Part shown: positions 1-6,670 of the stretch, piece after piece
Numbering within the stretch: position 1 is the first letter of the stretch
How the letters are laid out: every line of letters starts with the position of its first letter
Origin: a virus
Reading direction: 5' to 3' (one strand)
Virus record (IMG/VR): IMGVR_UViG_3300044712_001381
Coordinates: 1 to 38,197 of that record
Length of the DNA: 38,197 nucleotides
The notes under the pieces: generated by a model
Told to the model about the DNA's origin: nothing
The model's database searches: none
Seen by the model: only the letters and a program-made list of their open reading frames with translations
Position numbers and translations under genes: made by a program

Positions 1-146
1 TGGATGATTAGTTCGAAAAATAAAGTAAAATACCCGAACGCCGCGCGGCGGTCGCGCGGCGCCCGTAGTGCCCCTCTCCAACAAACTCCCTGGCATCACC
101 TCCTTCAAGGCGATTCCCGCCCAACCAAACCGCCCGCTAGCTACTC
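1..146. repeat. Terminal direct repeat, left copy
   Basis: These 146 bases recur at 38052-38197 with only two differences (127 A versus 38178 C; 140 G versus 38191 A). The block lies between the integrase on the plus strand and the large ParB-like gene on the minus strand, which would be neighbours on a circle. It contains an inverted pair GTTCG/CGAAC (11-15 and 35-39) around an AT-rich stretch, then a 12-bp palindrome CGCCGCGCGGCG (39-50). The simplest reading is the overlap of a circular assembly closing on itself; a real terminal redundancy is the alternative, and the two mismatches would then be genuine divergence or strain variation. Confidence 0.9.
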
Positions 147-179
147 GGGCGGAACATCTTTCTGTCCTTGAGGAGACCA

Positions 180-977
180 ATGATTAACTTAGATGATTTC
201 TTCGCTGAAAATCCCTGTGCGAAAACCACCAGGGACACATATTCCTATGCCCTTCGGCGCTTTGATGCTGCCTGCGCCGACATTGCTCGTTGTACCCCCA
301 ACGAGATATTGAAATTTTTCAAAACAACCGGATGGGGAGAGTCGCTTCAGTACACCGCGGCCACCGCCATCAAAAAATATGTGCGCTGGCAGTTTGGAGC
401 CAGCCACCCGGCCCTGCGTCTCCGCGTCAAACGCGGGAAAGCAAAACCAGGCCGCGTGCTAACTATCGCACGTGCCAAAGAATTGATATCGTCATTTGAT
501 TTATCAAAAATCAAGGGGAAACGCGATTACGCAATTGCTTGTCTCGCGCTGGATACTGGTTTGCGTGTCAACGAACTGGCGACCCTCAAATTCGCCGATA
601 TTGATCTTTCCGCCCGCACGTTGAAAGTCAAAACGAAGGGCGGTGATTGGGATGATGGAACTTTTTCGGATGATACTCGCTCGGCTGTCGCCGATTGGTG
701 CAATTATAGGCGCATGGGGGATGACCGACTCTTTCAGGTCACGCGCGATGGCCTGCGCGTCATCGTCCGGCGCTGGGGTGAAAAACTCGGCTTCCGCATA
801 TCCGCTCACGACTTTCGCAGAAGCTTTGCAACCATTGCCAGCAAGGCCGGCGCGCCTTCTCGCCTGGTGCAGGTGGCAGGCAGGTGGTCAAATATCGAAA
901 TGGTCGAGCGCTATACTCAGTCACTCGTGCCATCCGATTTTGACGAATTTTTCCCGGTCAGACACATCCTTGAGTAA
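180..977 (+). CDS. int: Tyrosine recombinase (phage integrase)
   Basis: Site-specific recombinase of the lambda-integrase family, expected to integrate and excise the element through a covalent phosphotyrosine intermediate. An N-terminal SAM-like core-binding domain (about residues 1-90) is followed by the catalytic domain. Catalytic residues visible are R129 (TGLRVNEL), K153, H210 and R213 (HDFRR), W236 in GRWSN where many relatives have His, and Y245 (VERYT). At 265 residues it lacks an extra arm-binding domain. ATG 180 is chosen because AGGAG (171-175) precedes it; an in-frame TTG at 168 overlaps that site. It is the only large gene transcribed away from the phage gene block, and the attP-like dyad lies just downstream. 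Confidence 0.93.
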   Translation: MINLDDFFAENPCAKTTRDTYSYALRRFDAACADIARCTPNEILKFFKTTGWGESLQYTAATAIKKYVRWQFGASHPALRLRVKRGKAKPGRVLTIARAKELISSFDLSKIKGKRDYAIACLALDTGLRVNELATLKFADIDLSARTLKVKTKGGDWDDGTFSDDTRSAVADWCNYRRMGDDRLFQVTRDGLRVIVRRWGEKLGFRISAHDFRRSFATIASKAGAPSRLVQVAGRWSNIEMVERYTQSLVPSDFDEFFPVRHILE

Positions 978-1059
978 ATAAGACAAATCAAGGTAAAATA
1001 CACTTAGAACCTTGAAAATTGACTCTTAAACTCAGTGTTTAAGAGTCATTGACCCCCAA

Positions 1060-1123
1060 GATCGATTTTTATGGGACTTGAACCGTGAACAGTGGGTTCA
1101 GGGTTCAAGTCCCTGGTCGATCA
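1060..1123 (+). other. tRNA 3'-end-like dyad, candidate attP core
   Basis: Bases 1099-1115 form a perfect T-arm (CAGGG, loop TTCAAGT, CCCTG), followed by GTCGATC plus A (1116-1123), which can pair with GATCGAT at 1060-1066 as an acceptor stem. The middle does not make D or anticodon arms and the total is 64 nt, so this is not a normal tRNA gene. GGGACTTGAACC (1073-1084) is the exact reverse complement of GGTTCAAGTCCC (1102-1113), giving a 12-bp dyad with a 17-nt spacer. Integrases of this family often use tRNA 3' ends as att sites, and int ends 82 bases upstream. Assignment as attP is inference. Confidence 0.5.
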
Positions 1124-1182
1124 CAGGTTGCTTTACCCACCGGCATTTGGTGCGTGGCACCGGTGGTAAACAACGCAATGAT

Positions 1183-1222
1183 GGGGCGGGTGCGTTCCCG
1201 CGTTCCCGCCCCGTAGTTTTTT
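1183..1222 (+). terminator. Intrinsic terminator downstream of int
   Basis: Perfect 8-bp stem GGGGCGGG (1183-1190) / CCCGCCCC (1205-1212) with a 14-nt loop, followed by GTAG and six T (1217-1222). It would stop transcription coming from int. Confidence 0.75.
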
Positions 1223-1343
1223 AAGCGTGTACTTTAACATGCTGAATTCAGCCTTCAGGCCCCCTGACGGCTGTTTTGTTTAACGAGCTTTGTAGTTGTT
1301 AAGGTGCGTGGCAAATGAAAAGAATAAACGTCTTCCCGGACGC

Positions 1344-1556
1344 TTATTCTTGGGGTTGGCTTACTGGGGTAACAACTTGTTTTTCCAGGAAAGCTTCAAC
1401 GGCCTGGCGAGGAATACGAAGACCTGAATTGCGCCGCAATGGGTTGAACTTCCGAGTTCCAGGGAAATATCCCTGCTTGACCAATCGAGTCACATGCACG
1501 ATTGAGCACCCCAACATTTCAGCTGCTTCTTTAGTGGTTAAGTATTCTTCAGGCAT
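1344..1556 (-). CDS. Excisionase-like HTH DNA-binding protein
   Basis: A 70-residue protein with the helix-turn-helix of the excisionase/AlpA/MerR-like group: LTTKEAAEMLGCSIVHVTRLVKQG, then a basic wing ending LRIPRQAVEAFLEK. Such proteins bind DNA and bias integrase toward excision or regulate early genes; its place beside int supports a directionality factor, but a repressor role is possible. An upstream in-frame ATG at 1565 would add three residues. ATG 1556 is preferred because the best promoter (-35 TTGACT, -10 TAATAT, 17-bp spacer) puts the transcription start at or next to it, implying a leaderless message. Confidence 0.75.
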   Translation of the reverse strand: MPEEYLTTKEAAEMLGCSIVHVTRLVKQGYFPGTRKFNPLRRNSGLRIPRQAVEAFLEKQVVTPVSQPQE

Positions 1557-1563
1557 ATTACCC

Positions 1564-1592
1564 ATATTACATATTAATCAGAATTAAGTCAA
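1564..1592 (-). promoter_or_regulatory. Promoter of the excisionase-like gene
   Basis: On the minus strand, TTGACT (1592-1587) and TAATAT (1569-1564) are separated by exactly 17 bp. The expected start point is about 1557, next to the ATG at 1556-1554. Confidence 0.6.
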
Positions 1593-1652
1593 TACTTTTT
1601 TGGCTATCAGAATCGCAATTCGGCGATCTTTTAAGGTTCGGGAGGGAAAAGC

Positions 1653-2162
1653 ATGTCAAAAGTTATTCGAATCAAGGGAGATGGCACCTATCCCCTTGAA
1701 GTAGCTGGGGAGTCGTTCTATCAGGACAATCTCATTGCCATTTGCGGCCCGATTCCATCTGAAGACCCATTTCCCCGTGAGCTGGACGACCCCAACTTAT
1801 ACGACAATGAAGACGAGCCGGTCCCCCAAAAACGCGCTAATGAGCCTCGTCTTTTTGATGCGCTCCTCGTTCCAGAACCAACCAACAAACACGACAAAAA
1901 TGCTGTCAAAGTCATCATCCAGGATAAACAAGTGGGATATTTGCCCAGGCCCGAAGCAGCGGATTACAAGAAAATCTTCACCCTCCTGAAACTCCCCACT
2001 GATACCACACTCGCGGTCAGCGCCCGTATTTTTGGCGGCTATAACGCAAAGAAATCAAACTACGGCGTTTGGCTCGATTTCTGTCCCACTCCCGCTGTAG
2101 CTAATCAGCTCAAGGCTGCGGCCGCAAATAAAAAGAGCTGCTGTTTGTTGCCAATGTTTTAG
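1653..2162 (+). CDS. HIRAN-domain protein
   Basis: A 169-residue protein. Residues about 65-115 carry a HIRAN-type motif: an aliphatic strand FDALLVPEPTN, then KHDKNAVKVII and the turn VGYLPRPEA. HIRAN domains bind DNA ends or modified DNA and are usually fused to SWI2/SNF2 helicases or nucleases; here the domain stands nearly alone. The first 60 residues are acidic and unassigned, and the end is Cys-containing (KKSCCLL). GGGAGG lies just before the ATG. It is followed by a membrane protein gene with almost the same ribosome-binding sequence, so the two probably form a small accessory unit. Function in phage biology, perhaps DNA-damage or defence-related, is unknown. Confidence 0.75.
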   Translation: MSKVIRIKGDGTYPLEVAGESFYQDNLIAICGPIPSEDPFPRELDDPNLYDNEDEPVPQKRANEPRLFDALLVPEPTNKHDKNAVKVIIQDKQVGYLPRPEAADYKKIFTLLKLPTDTTLAVSARIFGGYNAKKSNYGVWLDFCPTPAVANQLKAAAANKKSCCLLPMF

Positions 2163-2176
2163 TTCAGGAAATGAAA

Positions 2177-2204
2177 GCGCGTTTTCCAATGTTGGAAAAC
2201 GCGC
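2177..2204. promoter_or_regulatory. 28-bp near-perfect palindrome between HIRAN and membrane gene
   Basis: GCGCGTTTTCCAA (2177-2189) and TTGGAAAACGCGC (2192-2204) form a 13-bp perfect inverted repeat with a 2-nt centre. It ends directly at the ribosome-binding site GGGAGG (2205-2210) of the next gene. No T-run follows, so an operator or an RNA element controlling access to that site is more likely than a terminator. Confidence 0.6.
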
Positions 2205-2218
2205 GGGAGGGAAAGAAC

Positions 2219-2740
2219 ATGGGGTTTAGCTTTCAGATGCTTGCCAGCCTGGTGGGCTTCGCTGGTGGGCTGTTAGGAATCGTGTCCATCATCATGCAGT
2301 TTCGCGACCGGATACAACATCCAAAGCTTACGATCTGCCAGCGCGAGGAAACTCTAGAAGTTCAAAAGAATGAAATCAACTTTGATTATCCCGCGCTTGT
2401 CCCTGCGATTAGTGCCAACCTGGTCAACATGGGCACTCTTCGCCTTTATCCGAAGACAGATTGTATCTATATAAACGGGCAGCTTATCTTCAAAGTCAAA
2501 AGGCATGATCTGGAAGAAAAGCCGTTCACCGAATTGATCGAATACAACCAGGCAACGACCTTTGCCTATTTTGGCAATGAAATCTGCGAGTGCATCCCCG
2601 TCAATTTGCGCAGTCGGGAAAAGCTAAAGGTTTGGGTTGTCGTCACCTTTAAGAATGGGAAGACATGTCGAAGTAACAAGCTCACCGTTTCCCAAGCATC
2701 CTTGAAGATCGATTTGCCAGTGCTCGAATTTGGGATGTGA
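2219..2740 (+). CDS. One-pass membrane protein of unknown function
   Basis: A 173-residue protein starting at ATG 2219, which has GGGAGG eight bases upstream; the longer frame from 2171 would translate through the palindrome and lacks such a site. Residues about 5-28 (MLASLVGFAGGLLGIVSIIMQF) form one membrane helix, followed by charged residues and a mostly beta-strand soluble domain of about 140 residues. I do not recognise the family. Position right after the HIRAN gene, with a matching ribosome-binding site, suggests they are expressed together. Confidence 0.65.
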   Translation: MGFSFQMLASLVGFAGGLLGIVSIIMQFRDRIQHPKLTICQREETLEVQKNEINFDYPALVPAISANLVNMGTLRLYPKTDCIYINGQLIFKVKRHDLEEKPFTELIEYNQATTFAYFGNEICECIPVNLRSREKLKVWVVVTFKNGKTCRSNKLTVSQASLKIDLPVLEFGM

Positions 2741-2741
2741 G

Positions 2742-3026
2742 CTAAGCGTCCGGTTTGAGCCAGTCCTTGTCAGAAGTCACTTCCTTGTATAGAAAGTTAG
2801 CGGCTTCCAGGTTTCCACCCGTCAGCTTTAGACAGGTCACGTACAGAGAAATCTTTCGGCGCCCCAACTCATTGGCGATTTTTGGGTCGCCAAACATGTT
2901 GGATTTATAGAGTTCCGCTTTTACTTCGCTGGAAATCTCCTGGATCAATTTCGCGCGCGCCGCATCGTTCAACCCATCAACCAACCTGGACGCAAAGAAA
3001 TTTTTGACTGCTCCCAACTTAGACAT
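2742..3026 (-). CDS. Small hypothetical protein
   Basis: A 94-residue, mainly helical protein. ATG 3026 is preferred because GAGGTGA sits just upstream; a longer frame from 3056 is open but lacks a site. The sequence has an amphipathic N-terminal half (DAARAKLIQEISSEVKAELYK) and the ending TSDKDWLKPDA. No family recognised. The gene is convergent with the membrane protein gene, their stop codons almost touching. A TATAAT hexamer lies upstream on the minus strand (3050-3045), but no good -35 is visible. Confidence 0.55.
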   Translation of the reverse strand: MSKLGAVKNFFASRLVDGLNDAARAKLIQEISSEVKAELYKSNMFGDPKIANELGRRKISLYVTCLKLTGGNLEAANFLYKEVTSDKDWLKPDA

Positions 3027-3049
3027 TTTCACCTCGCTCAACCAATTAT

Positions 3050-3235
3050 ATGCCATCTACACCCAACCTGTTTCTAATTTTCCTAGTCAACCTCGCCGGC
3101 GCATTTTCCGCCATATCCATGCTTGTCCTGCCCGTCGCCGCCGTCAACCAGATCCAGCCTCGCCAGGTCGCCAAACTATATGCTTACGCGACTCCCGTCG
3201 CCATCATTCTGGCCCTGGCTTTTTACATTGCCTGA
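3050..3235 (+). CDS. Possible small two-helix membrane protein
   Basis: A 61-residue frame with two hydrophobic segments, NLFLIFLVNLAGAFSAISMLVLPVAAV (6-32) and YATPVAIILALAFYIA (46-61). It sits 19 bp before the receiver gene in the same direction, so it could be its membrane partner. No ribosome-binding site precedes the ATG and it overlaps the upstream region of the divergent gene, so it may be spurious. A small holin-like protein is another possibility. Confidence 0.4.
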   Translation: MPSTPNLFLIFLVNLAGAFSAISMLVLPVAAVNQIQPRQVAKLYAYATPVAIILALAFYIA

Positions 3236-3254
3236 TATCCATAAGGACCTGTCG

Positions 3255-3626
3255 ATGGCTCTAAAAATACTGATGATTGACGACGACCCCTCGACGACTG
3301 TACTTACCAGCCTGCTGCTTGAAAGCTATGGGATGGAGGTCACCGTGGCCCATACGGGCATATCTGGCATTCAAAAGGTCCGGGATGCTGCTCCTGCTCC
3401 AGACCTCGTTTTACTTGATATGATGATGCCCGAGATGGACGGTTTTGAAGTCTGCAAGGCGATTCGCACTTTCAGTAATTTACCTATTCTGGCTTATTCG
3501 GCGGTAAGCGACCCCGAGTATGTTGCCAGGGCACGGGCAGCCGGGGTCAATGATTATATACAAAAGCCCACGCCCGTCGAGATCATGGTCGCCCGCATCA
3601 AGAGACTTACCTCGCCAGGCATATAA
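3255..3626 (+). CDS. Stand-alone response-regulator receiver protein (CheY-like)
   Basis: A 123-residue single receiver domain. The acidic pocket is D9/D10/D11 (MIDDDPS), the phosphoacceptor is D55 (LVLLDMMMPEMDGF), the switch Ser is S82 (AYSA) and the conserved Lys is K104 (QKPTP). No output domain is present, so it probably acts through protein contact, intercepting or supplying phosphoryl signal to a host histidine kinase. ATG 3255 is preceded by AAGGA. A receiver gene is uncommon cargo in a phage genome, and it lies in the accessory end, separated from the tail fibre gene by a bidirectional terminator. Confidence 0.9.
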   Translation: MALKILMIDDDPSTTVLTSLLLESYGMEVTVAHTGISGIQKVRDAAPAPDLVLLDMMMPEMDGFEVCKAIRTFSNLPILAYSAVSDPEYVARARAAGVNDYIQKPTPVEIMVARIKRLTSPGI

Positions 3627-3664
3627 TCCGAGTTCGGACCAGCAAACGCGCTCAACGTCTGACC

Positions 3665-3678
3665 GTTTCCGCTGAAAC
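3665..3678. other. parS-like 14-mer, copy 1
   Basis: GTTTCCGCTGAAAC. It lies between the receiver gene and the terminator, the only one of four copies outside a coding region. Outer bases match the classic bacterial parS core (GTTTCACGTGAAAC); the central four differ. Confidence 0.55.
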
Positions 3679-3689
3679 GCTCAGCAAAG

Positions 3690-3724
3690 AAGGCCCGCGC
3701 CAACCCGCGCGGGCCTTTCCGTTT
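3690..3724. terminator. Bidirectional intrinsic terminator
   Basis: An 11-bp perfect stem AAGGCCCGCGC (3690-3700) / GCGCGGGCCTT (3707-3717) with a 6-nt loop, followed on the plus strand by TTCCGTTTT and on the minus strand by CTTTGCT. It separates the convergent receiver gene (+) and the tail operon (-). Confidence 0.8.
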
Positions 3725-3772
3725 TAATCCGTTTCTCCGCTAAATCCGTTTGTCCGCTTGCTTATCCGTTAC

Positions 3773-5590
3773 TCAGAACCCCGCCGGCACAAACCAAATC
3801 TTCGTCACATCGATAACCCACCCGGTGGTGTTGCTTGCATTCCGACCATTTAGTACGATCCGCAGATGGTGATACCCGGGTGTAGCAACCACGATGGCGC
3901 TGGCCGTTTTGACAACGTTATAGGTCTGGCTTGCTGCATACCAATCCAGACCGGAAGCGATGGCAGTGCTATCCAAATAAATATCTGTTTTTGCACGGTT
4001 CGTGCTGCTGGTACCCATATATTTAAAAGTATAGGTGCCTGCATCCAGCCATACGCGGCCATAAAGCGCTGCTCCATCCGCACCAGGGTTAAATACAGCC
4101 CGAAAACCGTATGCCTGGCTTGCGTCGACCACAGTCGGACTCCAGCTTCCGGTTCCGTCGCTCAGCATCTCATCCCCCATGATGTGCCCCAGCCGATCTA
4201 CCGCTGGCACGCTCCCCGTCGTATTGACCGTTGGCGCCACAGCCCCCAGCGCTGCATCCGCGACAGAATCGATGAAGCTTTGGCTGAGATTGTCAGATTG
4301 CGTGCCTGCTAACTTGAAATTTCCTGGAATGTTTGCCGCCCCTGCCGCGGTCCTGTAAATCCTTCGTCCCACAGTCCCAGCTGGTCCGAGCGGCACAGAC
4401 ACAACAACAGTTTTATTGACCCCGGCCACCACGGTGATGTCATTTGCCAGGCCATTAGGCGTGGTTTCCCCATAAGCATCGTAATACGTAAATTTATAGT
4501 AATGCTTACCTAGATCAACACTTCCTCCCGGCCCGGTCGTCAAGCTGACCATTGGCCCATAAGGCTGGATTTGCCTGCTAACCACCGGGATACTGCCCAC
4601 AGTCTTGCCACGCTGCGCAACCGGCTCCCCGGCAATCGGCTCGAACCCGATCATACCGCTCACCCCGGCCACCTGCAAAGAAACATCGTCGAAAACCACA
4701 TACTCGCCAACATCCCCGCCCGGGCCAGCTGCCAGCGTAATATCTGCTCCTGCGGCGCCCGCCGGTGAGAGCAGCGTCTGCGTAAATTTAAGATACGCAG
4801 CGCTAAAATCTCCCAGCGTATCTGTGCGGAGCAAGTTCCCACCCACCGCCGAATCGTACCATTTGATCTGTACTTTCCCGCTGGGCATGTAGGAATTATT
4901 ATCGATAGTCAAGCCCCTCGCCGAAAAGTTGTATTGGACACCTGCCGAAACCGCCACGCGCTGGGTTAAAATCCCATCCGGCCCCGTCAGTGAAAGCGCC
5001 GTAAAGGTAAACCGTGCCTGCCCATTTACCACACTCCAAACCCCATCCGTCTCGGACGTTTTGACCCAGCTCGTCAGATCGGTCGGGAAATCCCCATTGG
5101 TCACCAGCTCCGTCCCGCCCCCATCGTTGTAATATTTCATCAAGTAACTGTATAGCGACTGCCCCGGCATCAGTTCCATCACGTTTGACCCTGCCCGCGC
5201 GCCCACAACCGACCGGATCACCGGCCCCGCCAGCGTGATCAAGATCCCGCCATTGTCGATCACCGCGTTCCCGGCTAAAAACGTCGCCGCACCGGTATCT
5301 GAAGATATCCAGAACATCGGGTAACCCTCAGCATCGAACCCGGCCAGGTGCGCGTTGATCCCGAACTCATCGAACAGGTTCCGCGCGCTCAGGATCGTCC
5401 GCACCACCGCGTTGTCGTCCACGGCCCTGAACTGCACGTCGCCCAGATCGCCCGAGATCTCGCCTAGTTGCTGCACCTGAAGAAAGCTTTTTTCGAGCGT
5501 TCCCAGCCGCCGGTCGAGCTCGAGCACAATGTTGCGCAGATCGTCGGGTGATGCGCTTGCCAGGAATGCTTCGGTAAAACTAGTAGCCAT
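3773..5590 (-). CDS. Tail fibre / receptor-binding protein with carbohydrate-binding-like domains
   Basis: A 605-residue protein at the end of the tail gene cluster. The N-terminus has a short coiled coil (DDLRNIVLELDRRLGTLEKSF) suited to trimerisation and attachment. A middle block (about 165-310) beginning LVTNGDFPTDLTSW resembles a CBM4/9-like beta sandwich. A fibronectin-III-like block follows (about 355-440: YYKFTYYDAYGETTPN ... GRRIYRT). The C-terminal ~140 residues form another beta-rich module ending in WVIDVTKIWFVPAGF. It probably contacts host surface glycans. Its ATG lies 11 bases inside the end of the hub gene, with GGAGG upstream. The individual domain names are inferred from motif shape. 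Confidence 0.8.
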   Translation of the reverse strand: MATSFTEAFLASASPDDLRNIVLELDRRLGTLEKSFLQVQQLGEISGDLGDVQFRAVDDNAVVRTILSARNLFDEFGINAHLAGFDAEGYPMFWISSDTGAATFLAGNAVIDNGGILITLAGPVIRSVVGARAGSNVMELMPGQSLYSYLMKYYNDGGGTELVTNGDFPTDLTSWVKTSETDGVWSVVNGQARFTFTALSLTGPDGILTQRVAVSAGVQYNFSARGLTIDNNSYMPSGKVQIKWYDSAVGGNLLRTDTLGDFSAAYLKFTQTLLSPAGAAGADITLAAGPGGDVGEYVVFDDVSLQVAGVSGMIGFEPIAGEPVAQRGKTVGSIPVVSRQIQPYGPMVSLTTGPGGSVDLGKHYYKFTYYDAYGETTPNGLANDITVVAGVNKTVVVSVPLGPAGTVGRRIYRTAAGAANIPGNFKLAGTQSDNLSQSFIDSVADAALGAVAPTVNTTGSVPAVDRLGHIMGDEMLSDGTGSWSPTVVDASQAYGFRAVFNPGADGAALYGRVWLDAGTYTFKYMGTSSTNRAKTDIYLDSTAIASGLDWYAASQTYNVVKTASAIVVATPGYHHLRIVLNGRNASNTTGWVIDVTKIWFVPAGF

Positions 5591-6614
5591 ATTGAGCCTC
5601 CAGAGATGCGCCCACGGTATTGTTGGCCTCGTCGTAGGCCAGCGCCGTCAGGCGTGCGATGCCCCGCCAGCCGCTTACGCCGCCGGGGAGATGAATGTTT
5701 TTAGATGCCTGAATAAAAAACGAGTTGCCTGGTTGCAAGTAGCTGAAGGCATCGCCCACATCCAGGATGTTGAGCGTCAGGATCAGCCGTGGCCAGGCGG
5801 AATAAGCCAGATTGATATTGGCGTTTTGCAAAAGCGTGGTGGGGTCGCTCACACCTGAATACTGGATCACGCTGCTGCGCAGACGGTAGGCATTCCGCGA
5901 CGGATCGTCAACCAGCGCGTCGGTTGTGATCCGGCTGCCCTGGGTGCTCTGGTCGCCGATCCCGATCAGCCGGTTGACGATTTTCCCATCGATGGTGGCA
6001 TCCACGATCTGCATGTTGGCGTTCTCGCCATCGTGCAGCAAGAACCCTGTATCGATCCCCGCCCGGTCCTGGATATCTAAGTAAATGACCAACCGGCCAT
6101 CCGTGATCGCCGGTCGCAGAAACATTTCTTTCCCGGCTCGAGCCACCATCTCGTTTAGCCGCTGCCAGTAGCTCTGTTGGTCGAACGTTTGTTCCCGACT
6201 GATATCCGTGCCGCTCATCACGCCCGGGCGCAGATACATCTCCTCCTGCGCGTTGATCGCATCGATGACCTGCCGGGCAATCTCGTAGACCGTGCCCGTC
6301 ATCACCACTGGCGCATCGGGAGTGCGCAGGCTCAACAGGTAGGCCGCATTGTAGAGCGTGATTTGCACCGGTGCGCTCGCCTTCCAGGGTGTATCGATTA
6401 TGCCCACCCAGGGCGGCAGCTTGTCATGCCCTACCAGCACCATTCGCCCGAATTGCAGCCAATCCTTTTGTCCCGTTTCCGCGGAAACACTTACCGTCGT
6501 CTGCCCGCCGCCGGATACCGACTTGCTCCCGTCCAGCATCCACCCGCGGTTGCAGATCGCCGTAAACTCTCCACGGCTCACATTATCCGTCCCAAACACC
6601 ACAATACGACTCAT
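5580..6614 (-). CDS. Tail hub / baseplate protein (Gp37-like)
   Basis: A 344-residue protein between distal tail protein and tail fibre, where siphoviruses encode the tail hub. It has the pattern of the Gp37-like siphovirus hub family: a beta-rich N-terminal half (WVGIIDTPWKA, ITLYNAAYLLSLR), a segment YEIARQVIDAINAQ ... SYWQRLNEMVARAGKEMFLRPAI, then a long beta region ending in YGY. No peptidase or lysozyme motif is seen. A parS-like 14-mer (6475-6488) is embedded in the coding sequence as VSAET. The start ATG 6614 has GGAGG upstream within an intergenic repeat. Confidence 0.7.
   Translation of the reverse strand: MSRIVVFGTDNVSRGEFTAICNRGWMLDGSKSVSGGGQTTVSVSAETGQKDWLQFGRMVLVGHDKLPPWVGIIDTPWKASAPVQITLYNAAYLLSLRTPDAPVVMTGTVYEIARQVIDAINAQEEMYLRPGVMSGTDISREQTFDQQSYWQRLNEMVARAGKEMFLRPAITDGRLVIYLDIQDRAGIDTGFLLHDGENANMQIVDATIDGKIVNRLIGIGDQSTQGSRITTDALVDDPSRNAYRLRSSVIQYSGVSDPTTLLQNANINLAYSAWPRLILTLNILDVGDAFSYLQPGNSFFIQASKNIHLPGGVSGWRGIARLTALAYDEANNTVGASLEAQYGY
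6475..6488. other. parS-like 14-mer, copy 2 (perfect palindrome)
   Basis: GTTTCCGCGGAAAC inside the tail hub gene, where it encodes V-S-A-E-T on the minus strand. Confidence 0.55.
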
Positions 6615-6670
6615 CCGTGCCTCCGCTTGTCCGTCCTGCCCCGCCGCCCTTCGGCGGGGTTGCTCATCCG

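Larger units (their letters stand above)
978..1343. other. Structured non-coding interval after int
   Basis: No gene is supported here. The interval holds an 11-bp inverted repeat GACTCTTAAAC/GTTTAAGAGTC (1021-1031, 1037-1047), the tRNA-3'-end-like dyad at 1060-1123, a bulged hairpin built from TTTACCCACCGG (1132-1143) and CCGGTGGTAAA (1160-1170), and an intrinsic terminator at 1183-1222. The density of inverted repeats fits an attachment site plus transcription stop for int. Confidence 0.6.

Noticed and set aside
1060-1123. Complete tRNA gene
   Set aside because: T-arm and a 7-bp acceptor can form, but only 32 nt lie between and no D or anticodon arm fits; treated as tRNA-end mimic.
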